Below, in pieces: positions 14,455 through 23,193 of a stretch of 23,913 bases of DNA. Source of the DNA: JABWBR01 sp036741235. Its GTDB lineage: Bacteria; Bacteroidota; Bacteroidia; Chitinophagales; Saprospiraceae. A model generated the notes under the pieces. The model was given only the letters and a program-made list of their open reading frames with translations, was not told the DNA's origin and did no database searches. Position numbers and translations under genes: made by a program. The DNA is taken from the NCBI GenBank assembly GCA_036741235.1, contig DAINSQ010000071.1, positions 1 to 23,913 of the forward strand, written 5' to 3'. Within the stretch, counting starts at the first letter, position 1, and every line of letters starts with the position of its first letter.

Positions 14455-16680
14455 ATGCTCAGCTCCATATTAAAAAAAGGGAATGCCTGGCTTACCCGTA
14501 TAGTGGCTTATCCGGGCGACGATGAAGAGACGCTTGTCATCAAAAAAATATGGTTATCTACCGGCGTCGCCATTAATCTTAGTGCATTTACATCGTCGTT
14601 CTGGTGGTATTTCGGGATGGGTTTAAGGACCCTTTTCATCATGGAGTTGGTCTATGTGGGGTTTTACGCCGGCATGATCGCGCTTTTTTTGTGGATACGT
14701 CGGGGTATCGATTGGTTTATACTTGCCACAGCCCTGTTTCACATCTTCTTTTCTTTTGTTGGCGTTTGCCTGCATGGCGGCATTGTTGCCTCTGTCGGCC
14801 TGGTTTTCGTAGGTTGGGGCGGCGGGCCTGTCTATTTACTGCTTTTGCATAAAAACAAAAAATGGGCTACACCGATTCAGGCGCTTTTTATGGTTACCGT
14901 TGTAGCAGAGGTTATCATGCAGCCCATGCTGAGCCCCGATCCAAATATGTCGCCCGATGAGGCCGTCACCCTTTTTACGGGTTTTTTTCTGATTATTACG
15001 CTTGCGGTATTTTTAATGCTCCAATACTCCATCGGACAGAACGCCAAAATAAAACAGTCAGAAATGGCGCGTATCCAGGAACTGGCAGAGATGAAATCCC
15101 GGTTTTACACCAATATTACGCATGAGTTTCGCACGCCCCTGACCGTTATTCTGGGTATGGCCGACCAGATAGAGGCAAAACCGGCTGATCATTTTCGGAC
15201 CGGACTGGATATGATCAGGCAAAACGGGAACCGGCTCCTTCAGTTGGTCAATCAAATGCTAAACCTCTCGAAACTCGAAGCCGGCGTCATGCCGGTACAT
15301 TATGTCCAGGGCGATATTGTTCCCTATCTTTTAAGTATTATAGAGCCTTACCAGCGTTTGGCGGAAGGGCAAAACAGGCGGATCCAACTCGTAGATTGGC
15401 CGGAAAAGCTGGAATTGGATTTTGATCCCGAAAAATTAGAATCGCTGCTGGGGAACCTGTTGTCGAATGCAATCAAACACACCCCGAATGGCAGTGAAAT
15501 CGCGGTAAAGGTTGGTGTGGCAGAAGGCGATTGGGAAGAGGATGTTTCCTGGTTTTCCCTGTTTGGGCGGGAGATGCCGGGTAAAAGATGGCAGTTTTGC
15601 GTAAAAGACAATGGAAACGGCATCGCTGAAGGCGAATTAAACCGGATTTTCGACCGCTTTTATCAGGTTGATTCGAAAAAAAATGAAGCGGACACAAATC
15701 ACACGCACGGAACGGGCATAGGCCTCGCTGTTGTCAAAGAACTACTCCGGCTGCTGGGCGGCAATTTGTTTGTCAAAAGCACGGTAGGTGAGGGAACCGA
15801 ATTCCGTGTTTACCTGCCTTTTACCAATGCGGCCAAGCCCACGCCGGCGGCTATTAGCGTTCCTTTTCCAACCCCGCTGGAATTTGATAGCGATGAGGAT
15901 ACCCACGCAATTTCCGAGGCTTTCAATAAAAAGCATTTGCATATCCTGATCGTGGAAGACAATTCCGGCGTGGTACAATACCTGCGTTCGATACTGGCGG
16001 GTGACTACCAGCTTGGCGTGGCTGTCAACGGCCAGGAAGGGATCGACAAGGCCCTGGAAACTATCCCCGACCTCATCATCAGCGACGTGATGATGCCGCA
16101 AAAAGATGGATTTGAATTATGCCAAACACTCAAAAAAGACTTCCGCACCAGTCATATTCCTATCATCCTGCTTACGGCCAAGGCAGATTTGGAATCTAAA
16201 CTTATTGGCCTGGAGTATGGCGCGGATGCATATATGACCAAGCCTTTCAATAGCAGGGAACTCCGCACCCGCGTCCGAAAGCTCATCGAGTTGCGGGATG
16301 CTTTGCGGGAAAAATACCGAGCTATGCCGGAGCCGGTTTCCGAGGCTCCGGCTATCGAGGGTCCGGATGACGAGTTTTTCCATAAACTCATGAATGCCAT
16401 TGCAGCCCACTCCAGCGATGAAGAATTTCATGCGGCTCAACTTTGTCAGCAACTCGGTATCAGCAGGGTGCAGTTGTTCCGGAAGTTAAAAGCGCTCACC
16501 GGCACTTCCGCATCTCAGTTTGTCCGTGCTTATCGCTTGAATAAAGCCAAGGCGATGCTCACCAATACCGGTCTGAATATTTCGGAGATTGCTTTCGAGG
16601 TTGGGTTTAAAGATCCCGCCTATTTTACCCGTGCGTTTACAAGGGAATTCGGGGTTGCGCCTTCTGCCCTGCGCAAATGA
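14455..16680 (+). CDS. Hybrid histidine kinase/response regulator with AraC-type output
   Basis: A 741-residue one-protein two-component system. Order: five or six predicted membrane helices (about 30-205), HisKA with phospho-acceptor His223 (NITHEFRTPLTVILG), HATPase with N box (NLLSNAIKHTPNG, about 334-346), DNGNGIAEG and HGTGIGLAVVKELL, a receiver domain with Asp544 (LIISDVMMPQKDG), and a C-terminal AraC/XylS helix-turn-helix (about 640-741; FVRAYRLNKAKAML and ISEIAFEVGFKDPAYFTRAF). Classical Bacteroidota hybrid regulators carry a large periplasmic propeller; this one has only a membrane sensor, so its signal is probably membrane-borne or small. The Kelch gene 105 bp downstream is a plausible target by position. 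Confidence 0.95.
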   Translation: MLSSILKKGNAWLTRIVAYPGDDEETLVIKKIWLSTGVAINLSAFTSSFWWYFGMGLRTLFIMELVYVGFYAGMIALFLWIRRGIDWFILATALFHIFFSFVGVCLHGGIVASVGLVFVGWGGGPVYLLLLHKNKKWATPIQALFMVTVVAEVIMQPMLSPDPNMSPDEAVTLFTGFFLIITLAVFLMLQYSIGQNAKIKQSEMARIQELAEMKSRFYTNITHEFRTPLTVILGMADQIEAKPADHFRTGLDMIRQNGNRLLQLVNQMLNLSKLEAGVMPVHYVQGDIVPYLLSIIEPYQRLAEGQNRRIQLVDWPEKLELDFDPEKLESLLGNLLSNAIKHTPNGSEIAVKVGVAEGDWEEDVSWFSLFGREMPGKRWQFCVKDNGNGIAEGELNRIFDRFYQVDSKKNEADTNHTHGTGIGLAVVKELLRLLGGNLFVKSTVGEGTEFRVYLPFTNAAKPTPAAISVPFPTPLEFDSDEDTHAISEAFNKKHLHILIVEDNSGVVQYLRSILAGDYQLGVAVNGQEGIDKALETIPDLIISDVMMPQKDGFELCQTLKKDFRTSHIPIILLTAKADLESKLIGLEYGADAYMTKPFNSRELRTRVRKLIELRDALREKYRAMPEPVSEAPAIEGPDDEFFHKLMNAIAAHSSDEEFHAAQLCQQLGISRVQLFRKLKALTGTSASQFVRAYRLNKAKAMLTNTGLNISEIAFEVGFKDPAYFTRAFTREFGVAPSALRK

Positions 16681-16785
16681 AACATCCGTCCAATGATTTG
16701 AAACGAAAGTACCAGAAAGGAAATTTTCAATTGCTCAATTTTGGAAGTGATAAAATAATTGTATCACAACCAAATTTGAATCAAA

Positions 16786-18090
16786 ATGAAACCTGCTACT
16801 TTTCTTTCATTTGCCATTTGCTTTGCTTGCTTCCTGGCAGCGACGCATTACGTAGTAGCGCAAAGGTATATGCCAGACACCTCATTCTGGGAAACTAAAG
16901 CCAGCATGAGCCAGATTCGTTCCTATTTCCCGTCAGCTGTTGCAAATGGGAGAATTTATGCTTTTGGAGGAGGCGTTAGTCAGGGTATTTATACCGACAA
17001 GATTGAGAAATACGACCCAGAAACAGATGTGTGGTCTGCGGCCGGTACACTGCCACAGCCCATGATTGGAATGGCGGCTGTGGAACTGGATGGAGCGATA
17101 TATATTATCGGTGGAGTAACCGATCCAACGGGCGCTACTGTAAGCTCCAAGGTATACCGGTACTTGCCGGCAACCGGCACTTTTGACGCCGATACTATCG
17201 CCTCATTACCCGCACCGCGTGGTTACCTGTCGGCCTGTGCAGCAGGCGGAAAGATTTATGCCATAGGCGGCGCAACCGCATTTTTTGGTCCGGTTCAAAA
17301 CGATGTATACGTATATGACCCCGCTTTGAACAACTGGACTACCTTGCCAGACGGGTTAACCATTGCAAGGGCAGCCTTGACTACTGCGGTCGTGGGCAAC
17401 AAAATTTACGTCATGGGGGGGACTGTGAGCTGGTTTATGGCAATCAATTCCGTTGAAGTATACGATTTTAATAACGCCCAATGGGTGAGTAACTCGGTAC
17501 ATTTATCAAACGCAAGGGCGGGCCACGGAAGCGCGGTGCTTTCGGATATTATTTATACGCTCGGAGGCATTGAATCTACAACCAGTGCAGAAATGAGCGT
17601 GGAAGCCTTCGGCCCGGAAATACCAGGAGGTGACAGTTGGGAGGTTTTTAATAACCTGATCTATGACCTTAGGGCATTCGGTTGCGTGGCATGGCCTACT
17701 GATGGCGCTTATTCCTATATTTATATCATGGGAGGGAATTCAGGTACTGATGCCATTGCCAGTACCCAGCGACTCATAGTTAATACGGTTGAGGTGAATG
17801 AGGTTTCACCCGCCTTGGCGGAAAATACCAATGCTACACTATCCATTTTCCCAAATCCTTTTGACCAACACACGACGATATCATACACAGCAGATATATC
17901 TGCAAATATCGACATTTCCATTTTCGACGCCTGCGGCCGGTTGGTTGCTATTCCTGTAAGGGGCCTGCAAACGCCGGGTGAGCATCTTGTACCATTTGAC
18001 GGGGCCACGCTGCAAAACGGCGTTTATTACTGCGTAATGAAAAGCGACATTGGGACAGGTTTAGTCCGAAAAATGGTAGTGATGAGGTAA
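16786..18090 (+). CDS. Kelch-repeat protein with T9SS sorting domain
   Basis: A 434-residue secreted or surface protein. A signal peptide (residues 1-25, ending VVAQ) precedes a Kelch beta-propeller (about 40-325) with repeated GG-turn blades: RIYAFGGG, AIYIIGGV, KIYAIGGA, KIYVMGGT, IIYTLGGI and YIYIMGGN, six in all. The C-terminus (about 345-434) is a T9SS type A domain (SIFPNPFDQHTTISY, then NGVYYCVMKS to KMVVMR). Kelch propellers usually bind proteins or glycans; galactose-oxidase-type catalytic residues are not evident, so I call binding rather than enzyme. It follows the hybrid kinase and precedes the small lipoprotein by 75 bp. Confidence 0.92.
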   Translation: MKPATFLSFAICFACFLAATHYVVAQRYMPDTSFWETKASMSQIRSYFPSAVANGRIYAFGGGVSQGIYTDKIEKYDPETDVWSAAGTLPQPMIGMAAVELDGAIYIIGGVTDPTGATVSSKVYRYLPATGTFDADTIASLPAPRGYLSACAAGGKIYAIGGATAFFGPVQNDVYVYDPALNNWTTLPDGLTIARAALTTAVVGNKIYVMGGTVSWFMAINSVEVYDFNNAQWVSNSVHLSNARAGHGSAVLSDIIYTLGGIESTTSAEMSVEAFGPEIPGGDSWEVFNNLIYDLRAFGCVAWPTDGAYSYIYIMGGNSGTDAIASTQRLIVNTVEVNEVSPALAENTNATLSIFPNPFDQHTTISYTADISANIDISIFDACGRLVAIPVRGLQTPGEHLVPFDGATLQNGVYYCVMKSDIGTGLVRKMVVMR

Positions 18091-18165
18091 TGTTACAAAG
18101 TCTTTGAAATGACAACTCAAACGAAGTTTTTGAGCTGATTATTTAACCGCCCAAAATGAAAAACA

Positions 18166-18675
18166 ATGAAAAACATATCGTTCCTGCTCGTAATCTTCCT
18201 GTTGATCACAGCTAGCTGTGAAAAGGAAGTAGTTGTGGCGCCTGATGACTTCAACGTAGCCATAACCATTACCCCGGATGCTGCTTCCCCTTTGGTCAGC
18301 TGTGTTATGCCGGACGGCACCGTCCTGCAGTTGCCCAGTAAAGGGTTTACCGCTGGGACAGCTTCCTTTATGGGGGGCTTAGACGCCGACAACAGCACTA
18401 TGACCATTCTGAACTGCGTTTTTAATGTGGAATATACCGCCCTGCAAATGGAGATAAAAATGATAATGACCGACAAAGACGGAGATGAGGTATTCTTTGA
18501 CGGAACCGCCTATACTTTTTTCACCAATGCATCTACAGCTTATATGACCATAACCGGTGGAACCGGCAAGTACAGCGATGCATACGGTTGGATGCGCACA
18601 GAAGGCACGGTTGCCCAGCCTTCTATGATTATTACCACCACGGGTGAGGGCACAATTGTGCTGCCCAATAAGTGA
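18166..18675 (+). CDS. Small lipoprotein, possible allene-oxide-cyclase/dirigent-like barrel
   Basis: A 169-residue protein with a clear lipobox (LLITASC, Cys18). The mature part is beta-rich. The segment ITGGTGKYSDAYGWMRTEGT resembles the GGTGxYxGARG signature of dirigent and allene-oxide-cyclase barrel proteins, and the preceding acidic DKDGDEVFFDGTAYTFF fits a strand pair. Activity is unknown; in bacteria such barrels have no settled function. A closer ATG at 18156 is out of frame. Likely cotranscribed with the Kelch gene; a hairpin-type terminator region follows. Confidence 0.75.
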   Translation: MKNISFLLVIFLLITASCEKEVVVAPDDFNVAITITPDAASPLVSCVMPDGTVLQLPSKGFTAGTASFMGGLDADNSTMTILNCVFNVEYTALQMEIKMIMTDKDGDEVFFDGTAYTFFTNASTAYMTITGGTGKYSDAYGWMRTEGTVAQPSMIITTTGEGTIVLPNK

Positions 18676-18695
18676 AAATAATTAAGCAGCCACAA

Positions 18696-18733
18696 CGAGG
18701 TTACCTCTCGACGCCAGAAGGGGGGTAACCTCG
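18696..18733. terminator. Inverted repeat between convergent genes
   Basis: CGAGGTTACC (18696-18705) and GGTAACCTCG (18724-18733) form a perfect 10-bp stem with an 18-nt loop, placed between convergent gene ends at 18675 and 18762. No T run follows on either strand, so it is a terminator-like barrier or repeat rather than a textbook intrinsic terminator. Confidence 0.5.
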
Positions 18734-18761
18734 CAGGCTATATACTGCGGTTCGTACCGCC

Positions 18762-21700
18762 TTATCTCACTCCTATTCCACCAGATACAATAATCGCCGG
18801 CAGGCCCTTACTTTTATAAAGGCTATTATACGACTGCAGGTCGTGATCCAGTATTTCCGACATAGCGCTTTTTTGTTGTTCCCACGCCGCCGTCAGGTCG
18901 CGGGCGCGAGCGCGGGCGCCTTGGGTAACAGTAGGCACATGCGAGTCGGCTATTCTGATGAGGTGCACAAATTCGGCATAAAGCCGGCTGGGGTAGTTGA
19001 TAACATCGAGGTAGGTTTGCTGACGGGGTTGTATCAATTGGGATTCCCAGTTGTTGATCCGGGCGAGAATATTATGTCCGGCAGTGACCAGATCCTGCGC
19101 TCCCTCCATTCTGGTCAAAATATCTACCGATAATTCGAGTTGTTTTTTCACCTCCCGCATGGTTCCTATGCCTGCAACAATCTCGCGCGCTTGCTGGTTG
19201 AGCGATTGAAGCAATTGCTGCTGCGCCTCGTATTCGGCGGGCGTTGCGGCGATATTGGGGTCGGGCAGTACTGTACACAACTGCGAAATGGTGTCTTTAG
19301 GGGTGATCAACCTCAGTGTATAATCGCCGGGGCCGACCCGGCTGCCCCGGTAGTCGTCGGCCAAAAAGACGCCCGGGGCAAAGGGCATTTGCTCGCGCCG
19401 CAAATCCCAGTGAAAACGATTAAGCCATTTTCTGGAAGGTAATAGCTGCGCGGGCGGCGGGCCGCCTTCCATGCGCGCATAAGCGGAATTGGGCTGATTA
19501 CAGTATTGCCTGACCAGCTTGCCCTGCTTGTCGAGCACTTGCAGTAACAAAACGGCAGTATCCATTACTGCCGGCAGGTAATAATCAATGATAACGCCGT
19601 TTGGCGGGTTTTTCCCCAGTCCGTCTACTGGCAATTCCGTTTTTGCCGCGTCGAAGCGATAAGCCGGTTTGGGCCTGAATAACTGCGCATGACCGTTGAA
19701 AAGCGCACTTTTTGCTTGTTGAAGCGGGCCGATATCATCGAGTATCCAAAAAGCGCGGCCTGCTGTGGCGGCAATCAGGTCGTTGTCGTGAATAAGTAAA
19801 TCTGTAACAGGGCATACCGGCAAATTGAGTTGGAAGCGCTGCCAGATTGCGCCGTTATTGAACGACAGGTAAAGACCGTTTTCGGCGCCTGCGAAGAGCA
19901 GCCCCGGTTGAGTGGGATCTTCGCGTACTACCCGCACAAAGTCGCCTGCAGCGATACCGCTGACCATCAATTGCCAGTTTTTCCCATAGTCGGGTGTGTA
20001 ATAAATCAGCGGTCTGTTGTCATTCCAGCGATAGCGGGTCGCTACTACATAGGCGGCGCCATTGCGGTGCGGCGATACCTCAATACTATTGATTAGCGCT
20101 TCACCCAGGCCCGGCGGCGATACATGCTGCCAGGTTTTGCCCTCGTCGCGGGTGAGGTGCACCAGGCCGTCGTCGCTGCCAACCCATATCAAGCCGTCTT
20201 CCAGCGGGGAGCAGGCGATATAGCAAATCGTATTATAATTCTCTGCGCCGGCGCCTTCATTGGTAAAGGGGCCGCCGCCGGCTTCCTGCCGGGCGGGCTC
20301 GTTGCGGGTGAGGTCGGGGCTGATTACCTGCCAATTCATGCCACCATCGTTGGAACGCAACACAACATTGGCGCCGTGGTATATTGTTTCAGGGTGATGA
20401 GGCGACACCACTACGGGCGCATTCCAATTGAAGCGGTATTTCATTTCGCGAGGAGGCGTGGCGATACTGATCGCCGGATAAGCCATAATATCGCGCTCGC
20501 GGCGAAGGGCGGCGTCGTAAGCAGTAATATAACCCTGGTAACAACTGCTGTAGATCTGCCGGGGGTCGTTGGGGTTGAAAGCGATAAAGCCGCTTTCACA
20601 ACCGCCCACCTCATACCAATCGCCATTACTGATGCCGGTATTGGAAGTGCGGCTAGGGATGGCGACGGTGGAATAATCCTGCTGCGCGCCATAAACGAAA
20701 TAAGGAAACCGGTTGTCGACGTTTACCCTGTAAAATTGACCGGTGGGTTGGTTGTAAATCGAACTCCAGCTTTGACCGCCGTTTTGCGATATACAGGCGC
20801 CGCCGTCGTTAGCCAGGATCATCAAACGGGGGTTAAGGGGGTTAATCCATAGGTCGTGTAGATCTCGGTGGTCGAAGTATCATTCTTCAAAGTTTTTACC
20901 TCCATCGACCGAGCGCAACAGGGGGGCGTTAAGCACGTAAACCGTCTCGGCGTCATTTGGGTCGGGAACTATTTTGGCATAATACCAGGCGCGGGCCACC
21001 GTGAGGCGCTGCTCGTTGGTTTGCACCCATGAGGCGCCGCCGTTATTAGAACGGAAAACTCCGCCGCGTTCGGCTTCTACCACGGCATAAATGATATTGG
21101 AGTTGGCGGGAGACACGGCGATGCCGGCTTTGCCCAACTCGCGGGGTAACCCCTGGGTGAGTTTTATCCAACTTTCTCCGCCGTCAATACTTTTGTAAAG
21201 GCCCGAGCCGGGGCCTCCACTGCGGATTTTCCAGGGCGTCCGCTGGTGATCCCACATGGCGGCATAAAGAATACGCGGATTGCGGGGGTCAATGCTGAGG
21301 TCGCAGGCGCCTGTAAGCGGGTTGACATAGAGCACCTTGCGCCAGGTAGCGCCGCCATCAACGCTTTTGTATACGCCGCGGTCTTCGCCAGGGCCGTACA
21401 ATGCGCCTTGAACGGCAACGTATAGCAGGTCGGGATTGGCCGGGTGGATGCGTATAGCGGCGATATGCTGCGAGGTAGGAAGGCCGGCGTATACCCAGGT
21501 CTTGCCGCTGTCTGTGCTTTTATAAAGACCGTCGCCCGCCGATGTCATCGTACTGCGTACGGCATGCTCGCCGGCGCCGGCATAAACGACATTGGGATCA
21601 GAGGGAGCTACGGCAATAGCGCCTATTGCTGCCGATTTGAAAAATCCGTCGGAAATATTGCGCCACGACAAACCTGCGTCTTCGGTTTTCCATACGCCGC

Positions 21701-21950
21701 CACCGGCGGCGCCCATATAGTACACGAGCGGATCGCCCGGCACGCCGCAGGCGGCAACACTGCGCCCACCCCTGAATGGGCCGATATTGCGCCATTGCAG
21801 GCTTTGATAGATGAGCGGATTAATGGTGCGTTCCGTACCAATTGCAGGTACCGATGGGGGTAGGGTCGTTGCCGTCGTAGTCTGTGCACTTATGTTTTGC
21901 GATAATAATAAGCCCCCCCACAAAACAATAAGCCATTGGAGATTTCTCAT
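18762..21950 (-). pseudogene. Sortilin/BNR-repeat exported protein gene interrupted by an in-frame TGA
   Basis: Two frames in the same register, 20880-21950 (356 codons) and 18762 to about 20825 (687 codons), are separated by TGA at 20880-20882; sense codons after it (YFDHRDLHDLWINPLNPRL) continue directly into the second frame. Joined length is about 1062 residues, normal for the Bacteroidota BNR/VPS10-like exported proteins annotated as glycosyl hydrolases. A signal peptide (about 1-22) is followed by Asp-box/BNR motifs (GGGVWKTEDAGLSWRNI, GLYKSTDSGKTW, GVYKSVDGGATW, GLYKSIDGGESW, GVFRSNNGGASW), the LWINP...NDGGA core, more BNR units, and a helical C-terminal region (about 900-1040). The stop aligns with a single residue position, so it is a substitution, not a frameshift. 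ATG 21950 is a clear start. Confidence 0.85.
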
Positions 21951-22289
21951 TAGTTCTTATTTAACCCGCTGCGGTTTACCCAGCCTCAGAGTATTTCGCG
22001 CGCTCCAGGTTATCGTTTTTTGTGTTATGCGGGTTAGGTGTTTTGCGGGCGCTAAGATAACGGTATTATCCGCTCACATAGTATGTCAGGCTTATTTTGG
22101 GCGAAACCACAGTAAAATGATGATGTTGACATTTGGTCTTACGAAAAAATTGAAAAAAGGTTATAGTCCGGTGTATGTTTTTTTAAAAATAATTTTACAC
22201 AAAATTAAAAGCTGAAAAATAGCTAAATTAAAAAATATATAAAAGGTTTACCCCGGTTCGGTTGTCACTTTGCCCCGAATGCCCAATGC
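21951..22289. other. AT-rich intergenic region upstream of the BNR gene
   Basis: No coding sequence is supported. The part at 22140-22240 is very AT-rich. On the minus strand TAATTTTG at 22200-22207 matches TAnnTTTG and could start a transcript near 22193 with a leader of about 240 nt before the BNR gene; no -33 TTTG is seen, so this is weak. Confidence 0.45.
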
Positions 22290-22673
22290 TCATTTAAACA
22301 CCAAATAAACCGCTACCACCAGCAATCCGAAGGCTATCAAATGATTCAGCCTGATGGCTTCGCCTTTAAATGCCACCAGCGAAAAGATAACAAAAACAAT
22401 CAGCGTGATCACTTCCTGTATCACCTTTAATTGAACGAGCGTAAAGGGCCCTCCGTTGCCTTTGAACCCCAACCTGTTGGCGGGCACCTGGAAACAATAT
22501 TCCGGCAGGGCGATCATCCAGCTGATCAGAATGACGGCGAAGATGCCCAATGCCTCAAACCACTTGTATTCCTGCTTGAGTTTGAGGTGGCCGTACCAGG
22601 CAAGGGTCATGAAAATATTGGAGAGCAGCAAAAGAGCGATGGTTTGAAAACCTTTCATTTTATGTGTATGCAT
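22290..22673 (-). CDS. DUF486 (DMT-like) small membrane protein
   Basis: A 127-residue inner-membrane protein with four hydrophobic helices (about 9-25, 40-57, 85-103, 108-126), full length for the DUF486 family. Family landmarks are SNIFMTLAWYGHLK near the N-terminus, LPEYCFQVPANRLGF in the middle, and FTLVQLKVIQEVITLIVF. DUF486 is related to small multidrug/metabolite transporters; no substrate is established to my knowledge. An internal Met at codon 6 (ATG 22658) matches the usual family start better. A strong minus-strand terminator lies only about 40 nt upstream, so expression may depend on read-through. Confidence 0.92.
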   Translation of the reverse strand: MHTHKMKGFQTIALLLLSNIFMTLAWYGHLKLKQEYKWFEALGIFAVILISWMIALPEYCFQVPANRLGFKGNGGPFTLVQLKVIQEVITLIVFVIFSLVAFKGEAIRLNHLIAFGLLVVAVYLVFK

Positions 22674-22710
22674 TTTTTAGTAATTCCCCCTCGCTTTATA
22701 ACGCACAAAA

Positions 22711-22749
22711 TAAAAAAAGGCGGCCAGGACCAAAATAATCCAAGCCGCC
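22711..22749 (-). terminator. Intrinsic terminator upstream of the DUF486 gene
   Basis: On the minus strand GGCGGC (22744-22749) pairs with GCCGCC (22719-22724) and is followed immediately by seven T (22711-22717 region). It is oriented to stop transcripts entering the DUF486 gene from upstream, where there is no open reading frame. This makes it an attenuator or the 3' end of a separate small RNA. Confidence 0.7.
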
Positions 22750-23056
22750 ACTTAATAAGGGGGGAACTATATGCTGACTACTCTCAATTCGGCAGGGCAC
22801 ACGCTGTAAACAGTCGGTAGCGGCCCGCCACCAAGCCAAGGCTGGTTATCAAGCAATAATCAGTCATACTACTATTTTTTCAATACTGACAATAGTATTT
22901 TATTAAGTACAATAACATCAGCCGCCTGATCAAAAGTGAACAAGTACTGAAGCGTGATTATTTGATGGATTATTGAAGGGAACTCATAAAAGATATTGAG
23001 TACCGCGGTTCTATAATGCGTTGGAACCGGCTAATAATCAACTACGGGGTTGTGCG
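22711..23056 (-). ncRNA. Candidate small RNA or attenuated leader
   Basis: Bounded by a consensus minus-strand promoter (23063-23093) and an intrinsic terminator (22711-22749), with no credible open frame inside; about 345 nt. Complementary segments include GGTTCC/GAACC-type pairing near 23006-23029, a 7-bp stem 22870-22876 with 22891-22897, and a GGCGGG/CCCTGCC pairing. GGCGGC at 22921-22926 (read on the minus strand), or GCCGC near 22830, could each pair with a half of the terminator hairpin, so alternative folds are possible. I cannot match it to a known riboswitch, 6S RNA or tmRNA. Confidence 0.4.
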
Positions 23057-23062
23057 ATAATT

Positions 23063-23093
23063 CAAAATTACAAATTATATCTTTGCAAACAAA
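23063..23093 (-). promoter_or_regulatory. Consensus minus-strand promoter in the Crp/DUF486 interval
   Basis: On the minus strand TTTG (23090-23093), a 19-bp spacer, and TAATTTTG (23063-23070) match the Bacteroidota promoter pattern exactly. Transcription would begin near 23056 and run toward the DUF486 gene through the noncoding stretch. Confidence 0.6.
23078..23085 (+). promoter_or_regulatory. -7 promoter box for the Crp/Fnr-type regulator
   Basis: TATCTTTG matches TAnnTTTG. The nearest upstream TTG (23050-23052) is 25 bp away, longer than ideal. The start would be near 23092, about 100 nt before ATG 23194. It lies inside the spacer of the opposing promoter, so the two cannot easily fire together. 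Confidence 0.5.
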
Positions 23094-23193
23094 TCCCTCG
23101 GCTTATTTTTTTGTTTACCGCCAAATTGTAACGACAATACAACCTCTTGCAGGTTTTTCGGTTATTAAGATTTACAAACCCAACACTACACAC

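Noticed and set aside
16677..16898. 73-codon open frame overlapping the start of the Kelch gene
   Set aside because: No domain or signal, overlaps the signal-peptide coding region of a clear gene in another frame, and has no promoter or ribosome-binding signal.
20880..20882. TGA as a selenocysteine codon in the BNR gene
   Set aside because: No redox motif around it, the family has no Cys or Sec there, no adjacent SECIS-like stem was evident, and TGA ends several other genes here.
1239..23029. 13-mer TGCGTTGGAACCG shared by 1239-1251 and 23017-23029
   Set aside because: Several 13-mer matches are expected by chance in 24 kb counting both strands, and the two surroundings are otherwise unlike.
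23050..23193. N-terminal extension of the Crp/Fnr-type regulator from GTG 23050
   Set aside because: The extension is 48 residues of non-family sequence, contains the -7 promoter box, and ATG 23194 gives normal family length.
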